The notes below the pieces were generated by a model. That model was not told the origin of the DNA and made no database searches. It saw nothing but the letters and a program-made list of their open reading frames with translations. DNA of 64,000 bases from Aquibium oceanicum (lineage in GTDB: Bacteria > Pseudomonadota > Alphaproteobacteria > Rhizobiales > Rhizobiaceae): assembly GCF_001889605.1 (NCBI RefSeq), contig NZ_CP018171.1:2254501-2318500 (forward strand). Reading direction: 5' to 3'. Positions 1 to 9,400 of this stretch are shown here, one piece after another; the first letter of the stretch is position 1, and each line of letters opens with the position of its first letter. The position numbers were made by a program, and so were the translations under genes.

Positions 1-42
1 CGGGCGGACGGTAGGGCGAAACTGAAAGAACAAGAGGACGTC

Positions 43-621
43 TTGGCGCTACCGCTGCCACTCATGGAACGGCTTCGTAAGGAGACCGCAAGCCGGCACG
101 TGCGCCTGGAACGGGACATGGGCCTTACCCCGTACACGGTAACGCGCACCAAAATCGTTCGCCTGCTCGGCCGGTTTCACCGCTTCTATCAGGCCTGGGA
201 GCCGTGGATGGAGGCATCGCCCGTGGAGCGCGACTTCTTCGAGCCTCGGCGCAAGCTGCATCTGGTCGAGCGCGACCTCGCAGCCATGGGCCTGGCCCCG
301 CTACGATCAGATGGTGCCGACGAGATCATGCTCGGAGAACCGTCGCTGGAGAGCGCCTTCGGTTCGCTCTATGTGGTCGAAGGTTCGACGCTGGGCGGTC
401 AGGTCATCAATCGCTGGCTGGAGCATAGCCCGTGGGTCCCCGATCGGGGGCTTTCGTATTTCACCAGCTACGGCCGCGACGTCGGCAGGATGTGGCGTGG
501 TTTCCAGGCCACCATCAGCGACCGCGTGCCTGTGTCGGCTCATGACGGGGTCGTCGCGGGCGCGGTGGCGACCTTCGACCAGATGTATCTTTGTCTTTGC
601 GGAAACGAGGAGATGGCTTGA
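43..621 (+). CDS. bphO: Heme oxygenase (BphO-like, biliverdin-forming)
   Basis: Predicted 192-residue heme oxygenase that opens heme to biliverdin, the chromophore of the phytochrome encoded next. The family is recognisable from the N-terminal ETASRHVRLER stretch around the usual proximal histidine and from the GSLYVVEGSTLGGQV segment of the distal helix. A TTG at 43 with AGAGGA a few bases upstream is the chosen start; an in-frame ATG at 64 is the alternative and would remove seven residues. The stop overlaps the TTG start of bphP (TTGA at 618-621), so the two are probably translationally coupled. The role in chromophore supply is inferred from this pairing, which is common in bacteria. The promoter lies at or beyond the window edge. 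Confidence 0.9.
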   Translation: MALPLPLMERLRKETASRHVRLERDMGLTPYTVTRTKIVRLLGRFHRFYQAWEPWMEASPVERDFFEPRRKLHLVERDLAAMGLAPLRSDGADEIMLGEPSLESAFGSLYVVEGSTLGGQVINRWLEHSPWVPDRGLSYFTSYGRDVGRMWRGFQATISDRVPVSAHDGVVAGAVATFDQMYLCLCGNEEMA

Positions 622-2831
622 CCGATCCGAAATCCGACGATCTGGACGAGTGCGCGCGCGAGCCGATCCACATCCCCGGGGCCATCCAGCCGCACGGCGT
701 GCTGCTCGGGCTGGAGGGCTCGGGTCTCGCGATCACGCATGCGAGTACGAATGCCGCCGCGGTACTCGGATTGCCGATCGCCAGGGGCGCGCGTCTGGCC
801 GATGTCCTTCCCGATGTCGCTCGGGAGGTCGCGGACGCGATGGGTACGGACGAGACCGGCTTGCAGCAGCAGTTCGAGATCGGCGGCCAGGCGATGAACG
901 CCGCCGCGCACCGTTCCGGCGAGACCATCCTTCTGGAATTCGAAACCGTTCCGGTTGGCGGAGAAAAGTCGGTGGAACGGCTCTTTCCGCGCTTGCGACG
1001 GTTCGCTGACAGCTTGGCGACGGCGCGGGACGATCACGGGATCGCCGATCTGCTGGCACGGCATGTCCGCAACCTCACCGGCTTCGACCGCGTGCTCGTC
1101 TACCGGTTCGACGAAGAGTGGAACGGCAACGTCATCGGCGAACAGGGCAACGGCACCCTGCCGTCCTATCTGGGGCTGCGGTTTCCCGCTGGCGACATAC
1201 CGGCGCAGGCGCGTGAACTCTATAGGCTCAATCGGGTGCGGATCATTCCGGACGTGGACTATGCCCCGGTGCCGATCGAGCCGGACACCGATCCCCGCAC
1301 CGGGCGGCCTCTTGACCTCAGTTTCTCGGTCTTGCGCAGCGTCTCTCCAGTCCATCTCGAATACATGCGCAACATGGGCACCGCTGCCTCGATGTCGATC
1401 TCGATCGTCGTCGACGGCGAACTGTGGGGCCTGGTCGCCTGCCACAGCCGCAACCCCCACATGGTGGCGCTGAACGTGCGGGATGCTTGCGATTTCGCCG
1501 TGCAGTCGGCCGCGATGCGGATCTCCGGCCAGGCCAGGGCGCGCGAGGCGGCGAAGCACATGCAACTGGGGGAAACCTCGCGCCGGCTCCTTGCCGCCAT
1601 GACCTATGTCTCGGACTGGCGCAAAGGCATCATGGCGCAGGAGCAGGATCTGCTGTCGCAGGTCGGCGCCGCTGGTGCCGCGATCGTGGCGGAAGACGGA
1701 TGCTGGTGCACCGGAACATGCCCCGACGAAGCGCAGATCCGGTCCATCATCGACTGGCTGGAGAAAAAGGGGACTTCGGACATCGTCTCCACCGACCGGC
1801 TCGCCGTGGATTTCCCGGACGCATCTGCGTTCACCGGCGTCGCCAGCGGCTTGATCGCGATAACGATCTCGGAGCTCTATCCGAGCTGGCTCCTGTGGTT
1901 CCGTCCCGAAGTGGTGCGGACCGTTACCTGGGGCGGCGATCCGCACGAGGTGGTGCGCGAGGCCGGACGGATCCATCCGAGAATATCCTTCGAGGAATGG
2001 AAGGAGCAGGTCCGCAACCGGTCCGAGCCCTGGAGCCAGTCCGAGATAGCTGCGGCGCGAAACCTGCGCGACTCGGTGGTCGGCATCGTGCTGCGCCGTG
2101 CCGAGGAACTGGCGCAACTGACGGAGGACCTGCAACGGTCCAACAAGGAACTGGAAGCCTTCTCCTACTCCGTCTCGCACGATCTGCGCGCACCGTTCCG
2201 CCACATCGTGGGGTTTTCCGAGCTCCTTCGTGAGCGGGAGAAGAACCTCGACCAGAAGTCGCGGCACTATTTGGATACGATCGCCGAATCGGCCGTCGCG
2301 GCGGGTCGCCTGGTCGACGACCTCCTGAACTTCTCCCACCTCGGGCGGACGGAGCTGGCGCTCAAGAAGGTCGACATGGACAAGATCGTCACAGAGGTGC
2401 GCCAGTCCATGGCCATTACGGCTAGGGAGCGTCGGATCGTCTGGCACGTGGAAAAGCTGCCCGCGGCCTGGGGTGACGCCACGCTGCTGCGGCAGGTGTG
2501 CCACAATCTCATCGAGAACGCGGTCAAATACACGCGCCCGCGGGAAGAGGCCGTCATTTCGATCAGCGGCAGGAGGGAGGGCGACGAGACCGTCTACTCC
2601 ATCAGCGACAATGGCGTCGGTTTCGACATGGCATACATCGAGAAACTGTTCGGCGTATTCCAGCGATTGCAGCGCGTCGAGGACTTCGAGGGAACCGGCA
2701 TCGGACTGGCATTGTCGCGCCGGGTGGTCGAGCGTCACGGCGGCCGCATTTGGGCCCAAGGTGAGGTCGACAAGGGTGCGCGCTTCCAATTCGCGCTGCC
2801 GGTGAAGGAGAAAGGAGACGACGGTGGCTGA
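618..2831 (+). CDS. bphP: Bacteriophytochrome sensor histidine kinase
   Basis: A 737-residue red/far-red photoreceptor kinase with PAS (about 15-115), GAF (about 140-305), PHY (about 320-490), HisKA and HATPase_c domains. Cys12 in ECAREPIHIPGAIQPHG is the expected biliverdin attachment residue. The GAF signature reads PAGDIP (usually PASDIP), and the PHY tongue motif PRISF is near residue 454. The phosphoacceptor is His521 in SVSHDLRAP; N and G boxes are HNLIENAVKYT and GTGIGLALSRR. The TTG at 618 is chosen because it follows an ACGAGGAG ribosome site and overlaps the bphO stop; an upstream TTG at 591 is less likely. It overlaps the next receiver gene by 8 bp. All catalytic boxes look intact. 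Confidence 0.94.
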   Translation: MTDPKSDDLDECAREPIHIPGAIQPHGVLLGLEGSGLAITHASTNAAAVLGLPIARGARLADVLPDVAREVADAMGTDETGLQQQFEIGGQAMNAAAHRSGETILLEFETVPVGGEKSVERLFPRLRRFADSLATARDDHGIADLLARHVRNLTGFDRVLVYRFDEEWNGNVIGEQGNGTLPSYLGLRFPAGDIPAQARELYRLNRVRIIPDVDYAPVPIEPDTDPRTGRPLDLSFSVLRSVSPVHLEYMRNMGTAASMSISIVVDGELWGLVACHSRNPHMVALNVRDACDFAVQSAAMRISGQARAREAAKHMQLGETSRRLLAAMTYVSDWRKGIMAQEQDLLSQVGAAGAAIVAEDGCWCTGTCPDEAQIRSIIDWLEKKGTSDIVSTDRLAVDFPDASAFTGVASGLIAITISELYPSWLLWFRPEVVRTVTWGGDPHEVVREAGRIHPRISFEEWKEQVRNRSEPWSQSEIAAARNLRDSVVGIVLRRAEELAQLTEDLQRSNKELEAFSYSVSHDLRAPFRHIVGFSELLREREKNLDQKSRHYLDTIAESAVAAGRLVDDLLNFSHLGRTELALKKVDMDKIVTEVRQSMAITARERRIVWHVEKLPAAWGDATLLRQVCHNLIENAVKYTRPREEAVISISGRREGDETVYSISDNGVGFDMAYIEKLFGVFQRLQRVEDFEGTGIGLALSRRVVERHGGRIWAQGEVDKGARFQFALPVKEKGDDGG

Positions 2832-3273
2832 ACTTCCTCCGGTCCTCTTGGTCGAGGACAGTCCGAAGGACCTTGAATTGACATTGGCGGCGCTCGAGAA
2901 GTGCCAGCTTGCGAACGACATTGTTGTGACGCGCGACGGCGAGGAAGCGCTCGACTACCTCTACGCGCGCGGCGCTCATGCCGGACGCGACGGCGGCGAT
3001 CCGACGGTCGTTCTCCTGGATCTGAAACTGCCGAAGATCGACGGGCTCGAGGTCCTTCAGCAGGTGAAGGGGGACGCGGACCTGAAGCACATCCCGGTGG
3101 TGATGCTCACTTCGTCGCGAGAGGAGCAGGATCTCGTCAGGAGCTATGCCCTCGGCGTCAACGCTTTCGTCGTGAAGCCCGTGGAATTTTCCGAATTCTT
3201 CAAGGCCATCCAGGATCTGGGGGTCTTCTGGGCAATCCTCAACGAGGCCCCCCGGAGGTTTCGCCGCACATGA
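2824..3273 (+). CDS. Single-domain response regulator (Rcp1-like)
   Basis: A 149-residue CheY-fold receiver without output domain, the class usually encoded next to phytochrome kinases (Rcp1 type). The acidic pocket is VEDS near residues 10-13, the phosphoacceptor is Asp66 in LLDLKLPKIDG, and the conserved lysine is Lys118 in FVVKPVEF. It starts at a GTG inside the end of bphP and its stop overlaps the next gene (ATGA), so bphO, bphP, this gene and the HWE kinase form one tightly coupled operon. It is probably the direct phosphoryl acceptor of BphP; this is inferred from family and position. Confidence 0.92.
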   Translation: MAELPPVLLVEDSPKDLELTLAALEKCQLANDIVVTRDGEEALDYLYARGAHAGRDGGDPTVVLLDLKLPKIDGLEVLQQVKGDADLKHIPVVMLTSSREEQDLVRSYALGVNAFVVKPVEFSEFFKAIQDLGVFWAILNEAPRRFRRT

Positions 3274-4274
3274 AGGCAGTTTCGAATACGCCGATTACCA
3301 TTCTGCTTCTCGAGGACAGCGACTTCGATACCGAACTGATTTCCGAACATGTGCGGCAGGTCTCGCCGGAGCCTGAGATCGTGCGCGCCATCGGCCGCCG
3401 GGACTATGTCGAGGCGCTAGAAAGCGGCCGCTGCGACGTCATTCTCTCGGATTACTCGCTTCCCGGCTTCGACGGCATGGCAGCGCTCGACCTCGCCATC
3501 GAGAAGGCCCCCAACACGCCCTTCATCTTCGTCTCCGGGGTGCTCGGAGAGGAGATCGCCATCGAGTCCTTCAAGAAGGGCGCGACAGACTACGTCCTGA
3601 AGCAGCGTTTGATGCGGTTGCCGGCGGCGGTCGATCGCGCTCTCGCAGAGTCGCGCGAGAGGGTGGAGAGAAGGCGCGCGGAAGAGCAGTTGAAGCTTCT
3701 GGTCGCCGAGCTCAGCCACCGGGTGAAGAACACGCTTGCCATGGTCATGTCCATCGTGCGGCGCACGGCATCGCGAAGCCGCACTGTCGACGACTACGAG
3801 GAGGCCCTGACCAGCCGGCTGCGCGCGCTCTCCGACGCGCATGCGTTGCTTTTCGAATCGAACTGGGGCGAGACCAACCTTCGGCAAGTGCTGGAACGGA
3901 CCCTGCATCCGTTCCGTCCGGGGCAGGGTGGCGACATCGGCATTTCGGGGCCGGACGTCACGCTCGAGCCCAAGGCGGCGCTCGCGCTCAGTCTCATCTT
4001 TCACGAGCTTGTCACCAACGCGCTCAAGTTCGGCGCGCTGTCGACGGAAAGCGGCAAGGTGGCAATCGAGTGGAAGAAGATCACGGAAGGGGCCGGCCCG
4101 CTCATTGAGTTCGTCTGGCGCGAAAGCGGCGGTCCGCTCGTGGAGGCTCCGTCCGAAGCCGGGTTCGGTCACACGCTGATCGCGCGCAGTGCCGAATACG
4201 AACTGGACGGTGAAGCGAGGATCGGATTCGAACCGACCGGGCTGATCTGCGAGATTCAGTTCGCCGCGGCTTGA
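3270..4274 (+). CDS. Receiver-HWE/HisKA_2 hybrid histidine kinase
   Basis: A 334-residue protein with an N-terminal receiver (about 10-120; Asp61 in ILSDYSLPGFDG, Lys111) followed by an HWE-type kinase. The kinase His150 lies in AELSHRVKNTLA; the ATPase part has LIFHELVTNALKFGALS and the FVWRESGG segment that gives the HWE group its W and E. ATG 3270 overlaps the preceding stop (ATGA) and has GGAGG upstream. A kinase preceded by a receiver suggests that phosphoryl groups or conformational signals pass from the phytochrome/Rcp pair to this kinase. In alphaproteobacteria HWE kinases often feed the PhyR general stress response; that link is inference here. Its 3' end overlaps the convergent receiver gene by 19 bp. 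Confidence 0.92.
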   Translation: MKAVSNTPITILLLEDSDFDTELISEHVRQVSPEPEIVRAIGRRDYVEALESGRCDVILSDYSLPGFDGMAALDLAIEKAPNTPFIFVSGVLGEEIAIESFKKGATDYVLKQRLMRLPAAVDRALAESRERVERRRAEEQLKLLVAELSHRVKNTLAMVMSIVRRTASRSRTVDDYEEALTSRLRALSDAHALLFESNWGETNLRQVLERTLHPFRPGQGGDIGISGPDVTLEPKAALALSLIFHELVTNALKFGALSTESGKVAIEWKKITEGAGPLIEFVWRESGGPLVEAPSEAGFGHTLIARSAEYELDGEARIGFEPTGLICEIQFAAA

Positions 4275-4663
4275 GGGCGGCGCTGTTCGCGCACGAAGGT
4301 CCGCTTCATGATCTCAAGCAGCTTGTCCGTGGCGCACGGCTTGGGCAGCATCGGAACGTCCTTCAGCCGCAGCTTGATGTCTGGAAGGTCCACGTAGCCG
4401 CTGCAAACGACGGTAGGAATGCCCTTGCCGCGCAGCTTCTCGATGAGCGGGAAGGAGTATTCTCCGCGCAGGTTCATGTCGACGATAGCCCCGTCGATCG
4501 TTTCATCGGCGGCGGCAAGCGCCTTGTCCAGCCGCTCGCATGGGCCCACGACGCGGCAGCCGAAATCCTCCAGCGTCGCTTCCATGTCCATGGCGATCAA
4601 GAGATCGTCCTCGACAACCAGAATACGGAGCCCGCTCAACGGGTTGGAATTGAGATATTGCAC
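4256..4663 (-). CDS. Single-domain response regulator (LovR-like)
   Basis: A 135-residue receiver-only protein: VVEDD at 16-20, phosphoacceptor Asp62 in IVDMNLRG, conserved Lys108 in MLPKP. It faces the phytochrome operon tail-to-tail and overlaps it by 19 bp, so antisense transcripts are possible. The GTG at 4663 is the longest start; TTG 4639 is an alternative just before the domain. An EcfG-like promoter ends only about 9 nt upstream of the GTG, which would make the mRNA almost leaderless. Single receivers next to HWE kinases often act as phosphate sinks (LovR of Caulobacter); that role is inferred from family and position. Confidence 0.85.
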   Translation of the reverse strand: MQYLNSNPLSGLRILVVEDDLLIAMDMEATLEDFGCRVVGPCERLDKALAAADETIDGAIVDMNLRGEYSFPLIEKLRGKGIPTVVCSGYVDLPDIKLRLKDVPMLPKPCATDKLLEIMKRTFVREQRRPQAAAN

Positions 4664-4671
4664 GCAGAAAT

Positions 4672-4696
4672 AACCCCACCTGTCAGTTCTTGTTCC
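4672..4696 (-). promoter_or_regulatory. EcfG-type (general stress sigma) promoter candidate
   Basis: On the minus strand GGAAC (4696-4692) is followed after 16 nt by GGTT (4675-4672), close to the GGAAC-N16/17-CGTT consensus of EcfG/SigT promoters. It reads into the LovR-like receiver. A second, weaker GGAAC-N16-CATT match lies at 4757-4733 on the same strand. The sequence match is seen; sigma-factor use is inferred. Confidence 0.5.
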
Positions 4697-4857
4697 GCCC
4701 TAAGATAACGACGGATAGTTCTTTTTCCCCTAAATGAGCCAAGTCGGCAAAGGTTCCCTCCCGCGTGCGCATCATCGAGATGCGGGTTGACTGTGACGGT
4801 TATTGTCTCGACGCTCAGGCCGGCGGGACGCACCGGAAGAAAGTGACGACGGGAACG

Positions 4858-6450
4858 ATGAGCCAGGGCGAAGCAGTTCGGGGACGGCCGGCGAACGGGG
4901 GCAAGAACTCTGCTTCCGTGGAAATCGAGCTGAAGCTCATCGTAGGACCGGACGACCTCGCCGCGCTTGCTACCTCACGGGCGATCGAGCGCTACGCGCG
5001 CAATAGCGGCGTCACACGCAATCTGCGCTCCGTCTACTACGACACGAGCGAGCGCAAGCTTTGGAACGCAGGTTGGACCTTGCGCGTACGCAAGACCGGC
5101 AGCCGTTACGTGATGACGGTCAAGTCCCTTTCAGCAGCCGGCGGCGGCGTGATCGGGCGCGGCGAATGGGAGGTCGAGGTCGCGACGATGGAGCCGGACC
5201 TTTCGGCCCTGCCGGAGGACGTGCCCCAGGCGTTCCGCGAAACGATCGAAGCGGCCGACCTCGCGCCTGTGCTGAGCACGCAGGTGAAGCGTCGCGCACG
5301 CAAGCTCGACCTGCCGGACGCCTGCATCGAACTCGCCGTCGATGCGGGCGAAGTTGTCGCGGGCGAACGGCGCGAGGCGCTCAGCGAGATCGAACTCGAA
5401 CTGGTCTCGGGCAGGGTCGGCGCGCTCTACGACGTCGCGCTCGAACTGCTCGACCTGGCGCCGGTCGAAATGAGCCTCTACAGCAAGGCAGCGCGCGGCT
5501 TCGACCTCACGCTCGATCGTCCGCCGGGTTTCAAGAAGCCGGCAGGGGCAAACCTCCCTTCCGGTGTCGACCTCGACGACGCCTTTTCGGGCATGCTCGG
5601 GACGGCGCTGCGCCACTTCATCGAGAACCGGCCGCCCGCGCTCGACGGCCGTCATCCCGAAGGGGTGCATCAAGTCCGGGTCGCGCTGCGAAGGCTCCGC
5701 TCGATCCTCAACGTCATCCACAAGGCGACTGGATCGACCGAAGCCGCGGCCTTTGGCCAGGAGGCGAAGTGGATCGCGGGCGAGCAGGGGGATGCACGCA
5801 ACTGGGACGTCTTCATAGGCCAGACGGTACCGCCAATCGCTGCCGGCTGCCCGGACGCAGCCGGGTTCGACCTTCTGGTCCGACAAGCCGGCGACGAACG
5901 GAAGAAAGCCTACGACAGGTCCCGCGCCGCGCTGGCCGACATGCGCGCGCTGCGGTTTTCGTTGGCGCTCGCGCGATGGATCGAGGCGCGCGGGTGGCGC
6001 GACGAATCCCATGTGGACGTCCTGGAACTGCTCGGACAGCCGGCGTCGGGCTATGCGAGCGGCGTGCTGGATCGTCAGTTCCGCAAGGTGCTCAAGCGCG
6101 GGCGCAAGTTCGCGAAGCTGAAGCCGGAAAAGCGGCACGAGCTCAGGCTCGCCGTCAAGAAGCTGCGCTATCTGACCGATTTCCTTTTGCCGCTCTGCGC
6201 GAAGAGCAAGAAGGCCGCACCCTTCGCGAAGGCGCTGTCGCGGCTCCAGGATGGCCTCGGCCGCTACAACGACATCGCGACGACCGATCTTCTCTTGGGC
6301 GGGCTGGCGGCGCCGGACCGGCCTCCGGGCTTCCACCGCGCCTGCGGCATCATCCACGGCTGGCAGGCACGCGACCTGACGATCGTCGAGGACGAACTCC
6401 GGGCCCGCTGGAAGGACTTTTCCAACCAGAAGGTCCCCTGGTCGCACTGA
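4858..6450 (+). CDS. CYTH-CHAD domain protein (inorganic polyphosphate/triphosphate related)
   Basis: A 530-residue protein with an N-terminal CYTH domain (about 20-215, signature VEIELKLIV containing ExExK, plus YYDT, RVRKTG and ELELVSG strands) and a C-terminal CHAD domain (from about 240; HQVRVALRRLRS, LRLAVKKLRYLTDF). CYTH proteins hydrolyse tripolyphosphate or related triphosphates with metal; CHAD domains are histidine-rich helical modules that bind polyphosphate. The fusion is common in proteobacteria. ATG 4858 is preferred because the preceding in-frame residues (from GTG 4765) do not look conserved, although its ribosome site is weak. It converges with the indolepyruvate oxidoreductase gene. 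Confidence 0.85.
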   Translation: MSQGEAVRGRPANGGKNSASVEIELKLIVGPDDLAALATSRAIERYARNSGVTRNLRSVYYDTSERKLWNAGWTLRVRKTGSRYVMTVKSLSAAGGGVIGRGEWEVEVATMEPDLSALPEDVPQAFRETIEAADLAPVLSTQVKRRARKLDLPDACIELAVDAGEVVAGERREALSEIELELVSGRVGALYDVALELLDLAPVEMSLYSKAARGFDLTLDRPPGFKKPAGANLPSGVDLDDAFSGMLGTALRHFIENRPPALDGRHPEGVHQVRVALRRLRSILNVIHKATGSTEAAAFGQEAKWIAGEQGDARNWDVFIGQTVPPIAAGCPDAAGFDLLVRQAGDERKKAYDRSRAALADMRALRFSLALARWIEARGWRDESHVDVLELLGQPASGYASGVLDRQFRKVLKRGRKFAKLKPEKRHELRLAVKKLRYLTDFLLPLCAKSKKAAPFAKALSRLQDGLGRYNDIATTDLLLGGLAAPDRPPGFHRACGIIHGWQARDLTIVEDELRARWKDFSNQKVPWSH

Positions 6451-6487
6451 GCCGCGCGGATGCAGCGGCTTCGCGATATCAATCGGT

Positions 6488-9400
6488 TCATCCGGGAAGC
6501 AGTTTCTCCATCTCCGCCTTCACGCGCCGCACCGCCTCGTCCTTGACCGGCCCGTAGCCGCGGATCTGCATCGGCAGGCGCATGGCGTCCGTAAGCCGGG
6601 GCAGGGCATCGGGCGAGAGTTCCGCCAGCGCCCGATCGATCTTCGCCTCGTACCAGCCGATCAGGCCACGCTCCATGCGCCGTTCCGCCGTGTATCCGAA
6701 CGGGTCGAACGCGGTGCCGCGAAGGCCCTTCATTCGCGCCAGGAGCCTGAACGGCGTCCTGATCCAGGGGCCGAAGGCGCGCTTCAGTGGTCGTCCGCGT
6801 GCGTCCTTGCCGCCGGGCATAAGCGGCGGGGCGAGATGGTGGACGATACGAAAATCCCCTTCGAACTCACCCTTGAGCCGTTCGGCGAACCCGGTCTGCG
6901 TATGCAGGCGCGCCACCTCGTATTCGTCCTTGTAGGCCATCAGCTTGAACAGAGAACGCGCCACGGCATCCGTCAGCGTCCCGGAACCGAGCGGCCGTTC
7001 AGCCTCGCGCACCCTGTCGACGATACGGCGGTAGCGATCGGCATAGCGCCGGTCCTGATAGTCGGTAAGGAAGGCCTCGCGCCGGATGATCGTCTGGTCC
7101 AGCGTCTCCTTCGGCTCGGGTTTGGGCCCTAACAGCTCTTCGAGTCGCTCCGGCATCGCCTGCGCGACGCGCCCGAGCAGGAAGGCGCGGTGGTTGGCTT
7201 CGATCGCCACGCCATTGAGTTCGATCGCCTGCTGCAGCGCCTGTTCCGACACCGGCACGAGCCCTTGCTGCCAGGCGAAGCCGAGCATCATGACGTTGGC
7301 GAAGACGCTGTCGCCGAAGAGTTTTTCGGCAAGCATGTTGGCATCCACGGCAGCGAGCGACCCTTCGCCGACCACGCCAGAGATGGCCGAAAGCCGCTTG
7401 TCGACCGACAGATCGGCGTCGCGGCGGCGCACGATGTCACCCGTCGGCATCTTGGCGAGGTTGACCGCCGCCTTCATTCCCGGCCGGTACGTCGCCGAGG
7501 CCTTTGGCGAAGAGGAGACGACGATGTCGCAGCCGATAAGCGCGTCGGCCGCGCCCTGATCGATCCGCACCTGGTTGATCGCCTCGGGCGAGCGAGCGAT
7601 CCGCACGAAGGAGAGCACCGGTCCGAATTTCTGCGCGAAGCCGGTGAAGTCCAGCACGGACGATCCCTTGGCCTCCAGATGCGCCGCCATGGTGACCAGC
7701 GCGCCGATGGTGACGACCCCGGTCCCGCCGACGCCGGTGATCAGGAGGTCGAAGGGCTTTTCCAGCGGCGGTAGATCGGGCGAGGGGAGGTCGCTTGCCA
7801 GCTTTGCCAGGTCGAACTCGATGCCGGATTTCTTCCTGCGGGTAGCCCCTTCCACCGTCACGAAGCTCGGGCAGAAGCCGTTCACGCAGGAGAAATCCTT
7901 GTTGCAGGAGGACTGGTTGATCCGCCGCTTGCGCCCGAACTCGGTCTCCACCGGCTCGACCGACAGGCAGTTCGATTCCACCGAACAGTCGCCGCACCCC
8001 TCGCAGACGAGTTCGTTGATGACGGCGAACCTCTTGGGATCCTCCATGGTGCCGCGCTTGCGGCGGCGACGCTTTTCGGTGGCGCAGGTCTGCTCGTAGA
8101 TCAGCACGGTCACGCCCGAAAGGTCCCGCAGTTCGCGCTGGACCGCGTCCATCTCCCGGCGATGGTGGATGGTGAGACCGGACGGGAAATCGCCGGCGGA
8201 GAACTTCTCCGGCTGGTCCGACACCAGCGCGATCCGCGCCACGCCCTCAGCGCGCGCGGAGTGGGCGATGCCTTGCACCGACACGGGACCGTCCACCGGC
8301 TGGCCGCCGGTCATGGCGACGGCGTCGTTGAACAGGATCTTGTAGGTGATGTTGGCTTTCGCCGCGACCGCCTGGCGGATCGCCATCGAGCCGGAATGGT
8401 ACCAGGTTCCTTCGCCCAGATTCTGGAACACGTGCCCGTTGCAGGTGAACCGTGAGGAGGCCGCCCAGTTCACGCCTTCGCCGCCCATCTGGATCAGGGA
8501 GGTGGTGTCGCGGTCCATCCAGCTCGCCATGAAGTGGCAGCCGATGCCGGCGAGCGCCTTGGAGCCTTCCGGGACCTTCGTCGAGGTGTTGTGGGGACAG
8601 CCCGAGCAGAAGTAGGGCGTCCGCGTCGCGCCTTCGACACTGAGCGAGATCGCGTTTTCGCCGGTGATTTCCGCCGCGCGCGCCATGAAGCCGCGCTCCG
8701 GAAAAATGCCTTCCAGCCGCTTCGCCACGATCGGCACGAGCTGGTGCGGCGACAGTTCTCCGGTCCAGGGCACGAGCCTCTCGCCGTTCTCGTCGCGCTT
8801 GCCCACCATGACCCGCGGCTTGTGACCGGGCCAGTCGTAGAAATATTCCTTGAACTGGCTCTCGATGATGCCGCGCTTCTCCTCGACGACCAGCACCTCG
8901 TCCTTGCCGCGCACGAAGTCGAGCGCGTCGCGGCGCGCCAGCGGCCAGACCATGCCGACCTTGTATATGTCGATGCCGAGCTCCCGGCATTCGGCCTCGC
9001 CGATGCCGAGCAGGCGCAGCGCCTCCATCAGGTCGAGGTGGCCCTTGCCGGTGGTGACGATGCCGAAGCGAGCGTCCCTGACGTCGTAGATATGCCGGTC
9101 GATCGGATTGGCGTCGGCGAAGGCGAAGACGGCCTGTTTCTTGGCCTCCATCCGCTCCTCGATCTGGGGACCGGGAAGGTCGGGCCAGCGATAGTGGAGA
9201 CCGTCGGGGGGAGGGGTGAAATTAGGCGCCGCGAAGATGCGGTCCGCTCTCAGCTCGACCGAGGCGGCCGATTCCACCGTCTCGGAGATCGCCTTGAAGC
9301 CGACCCACATGCCCGAGAAGCGCGACAGGGCGTAGCCCCACTCGCCGAAGGCGAGATACTCCGCCACGCTCGCCGGGTTCAGCATCGGCATGAACCAGGC

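Noticed and set aside
540-2921. 793-aa minus ORF opposite bphP
   Set aside because: High-GC shadow of the phytochrome frame with arginine/proline-rich low-complexity content and no domain.
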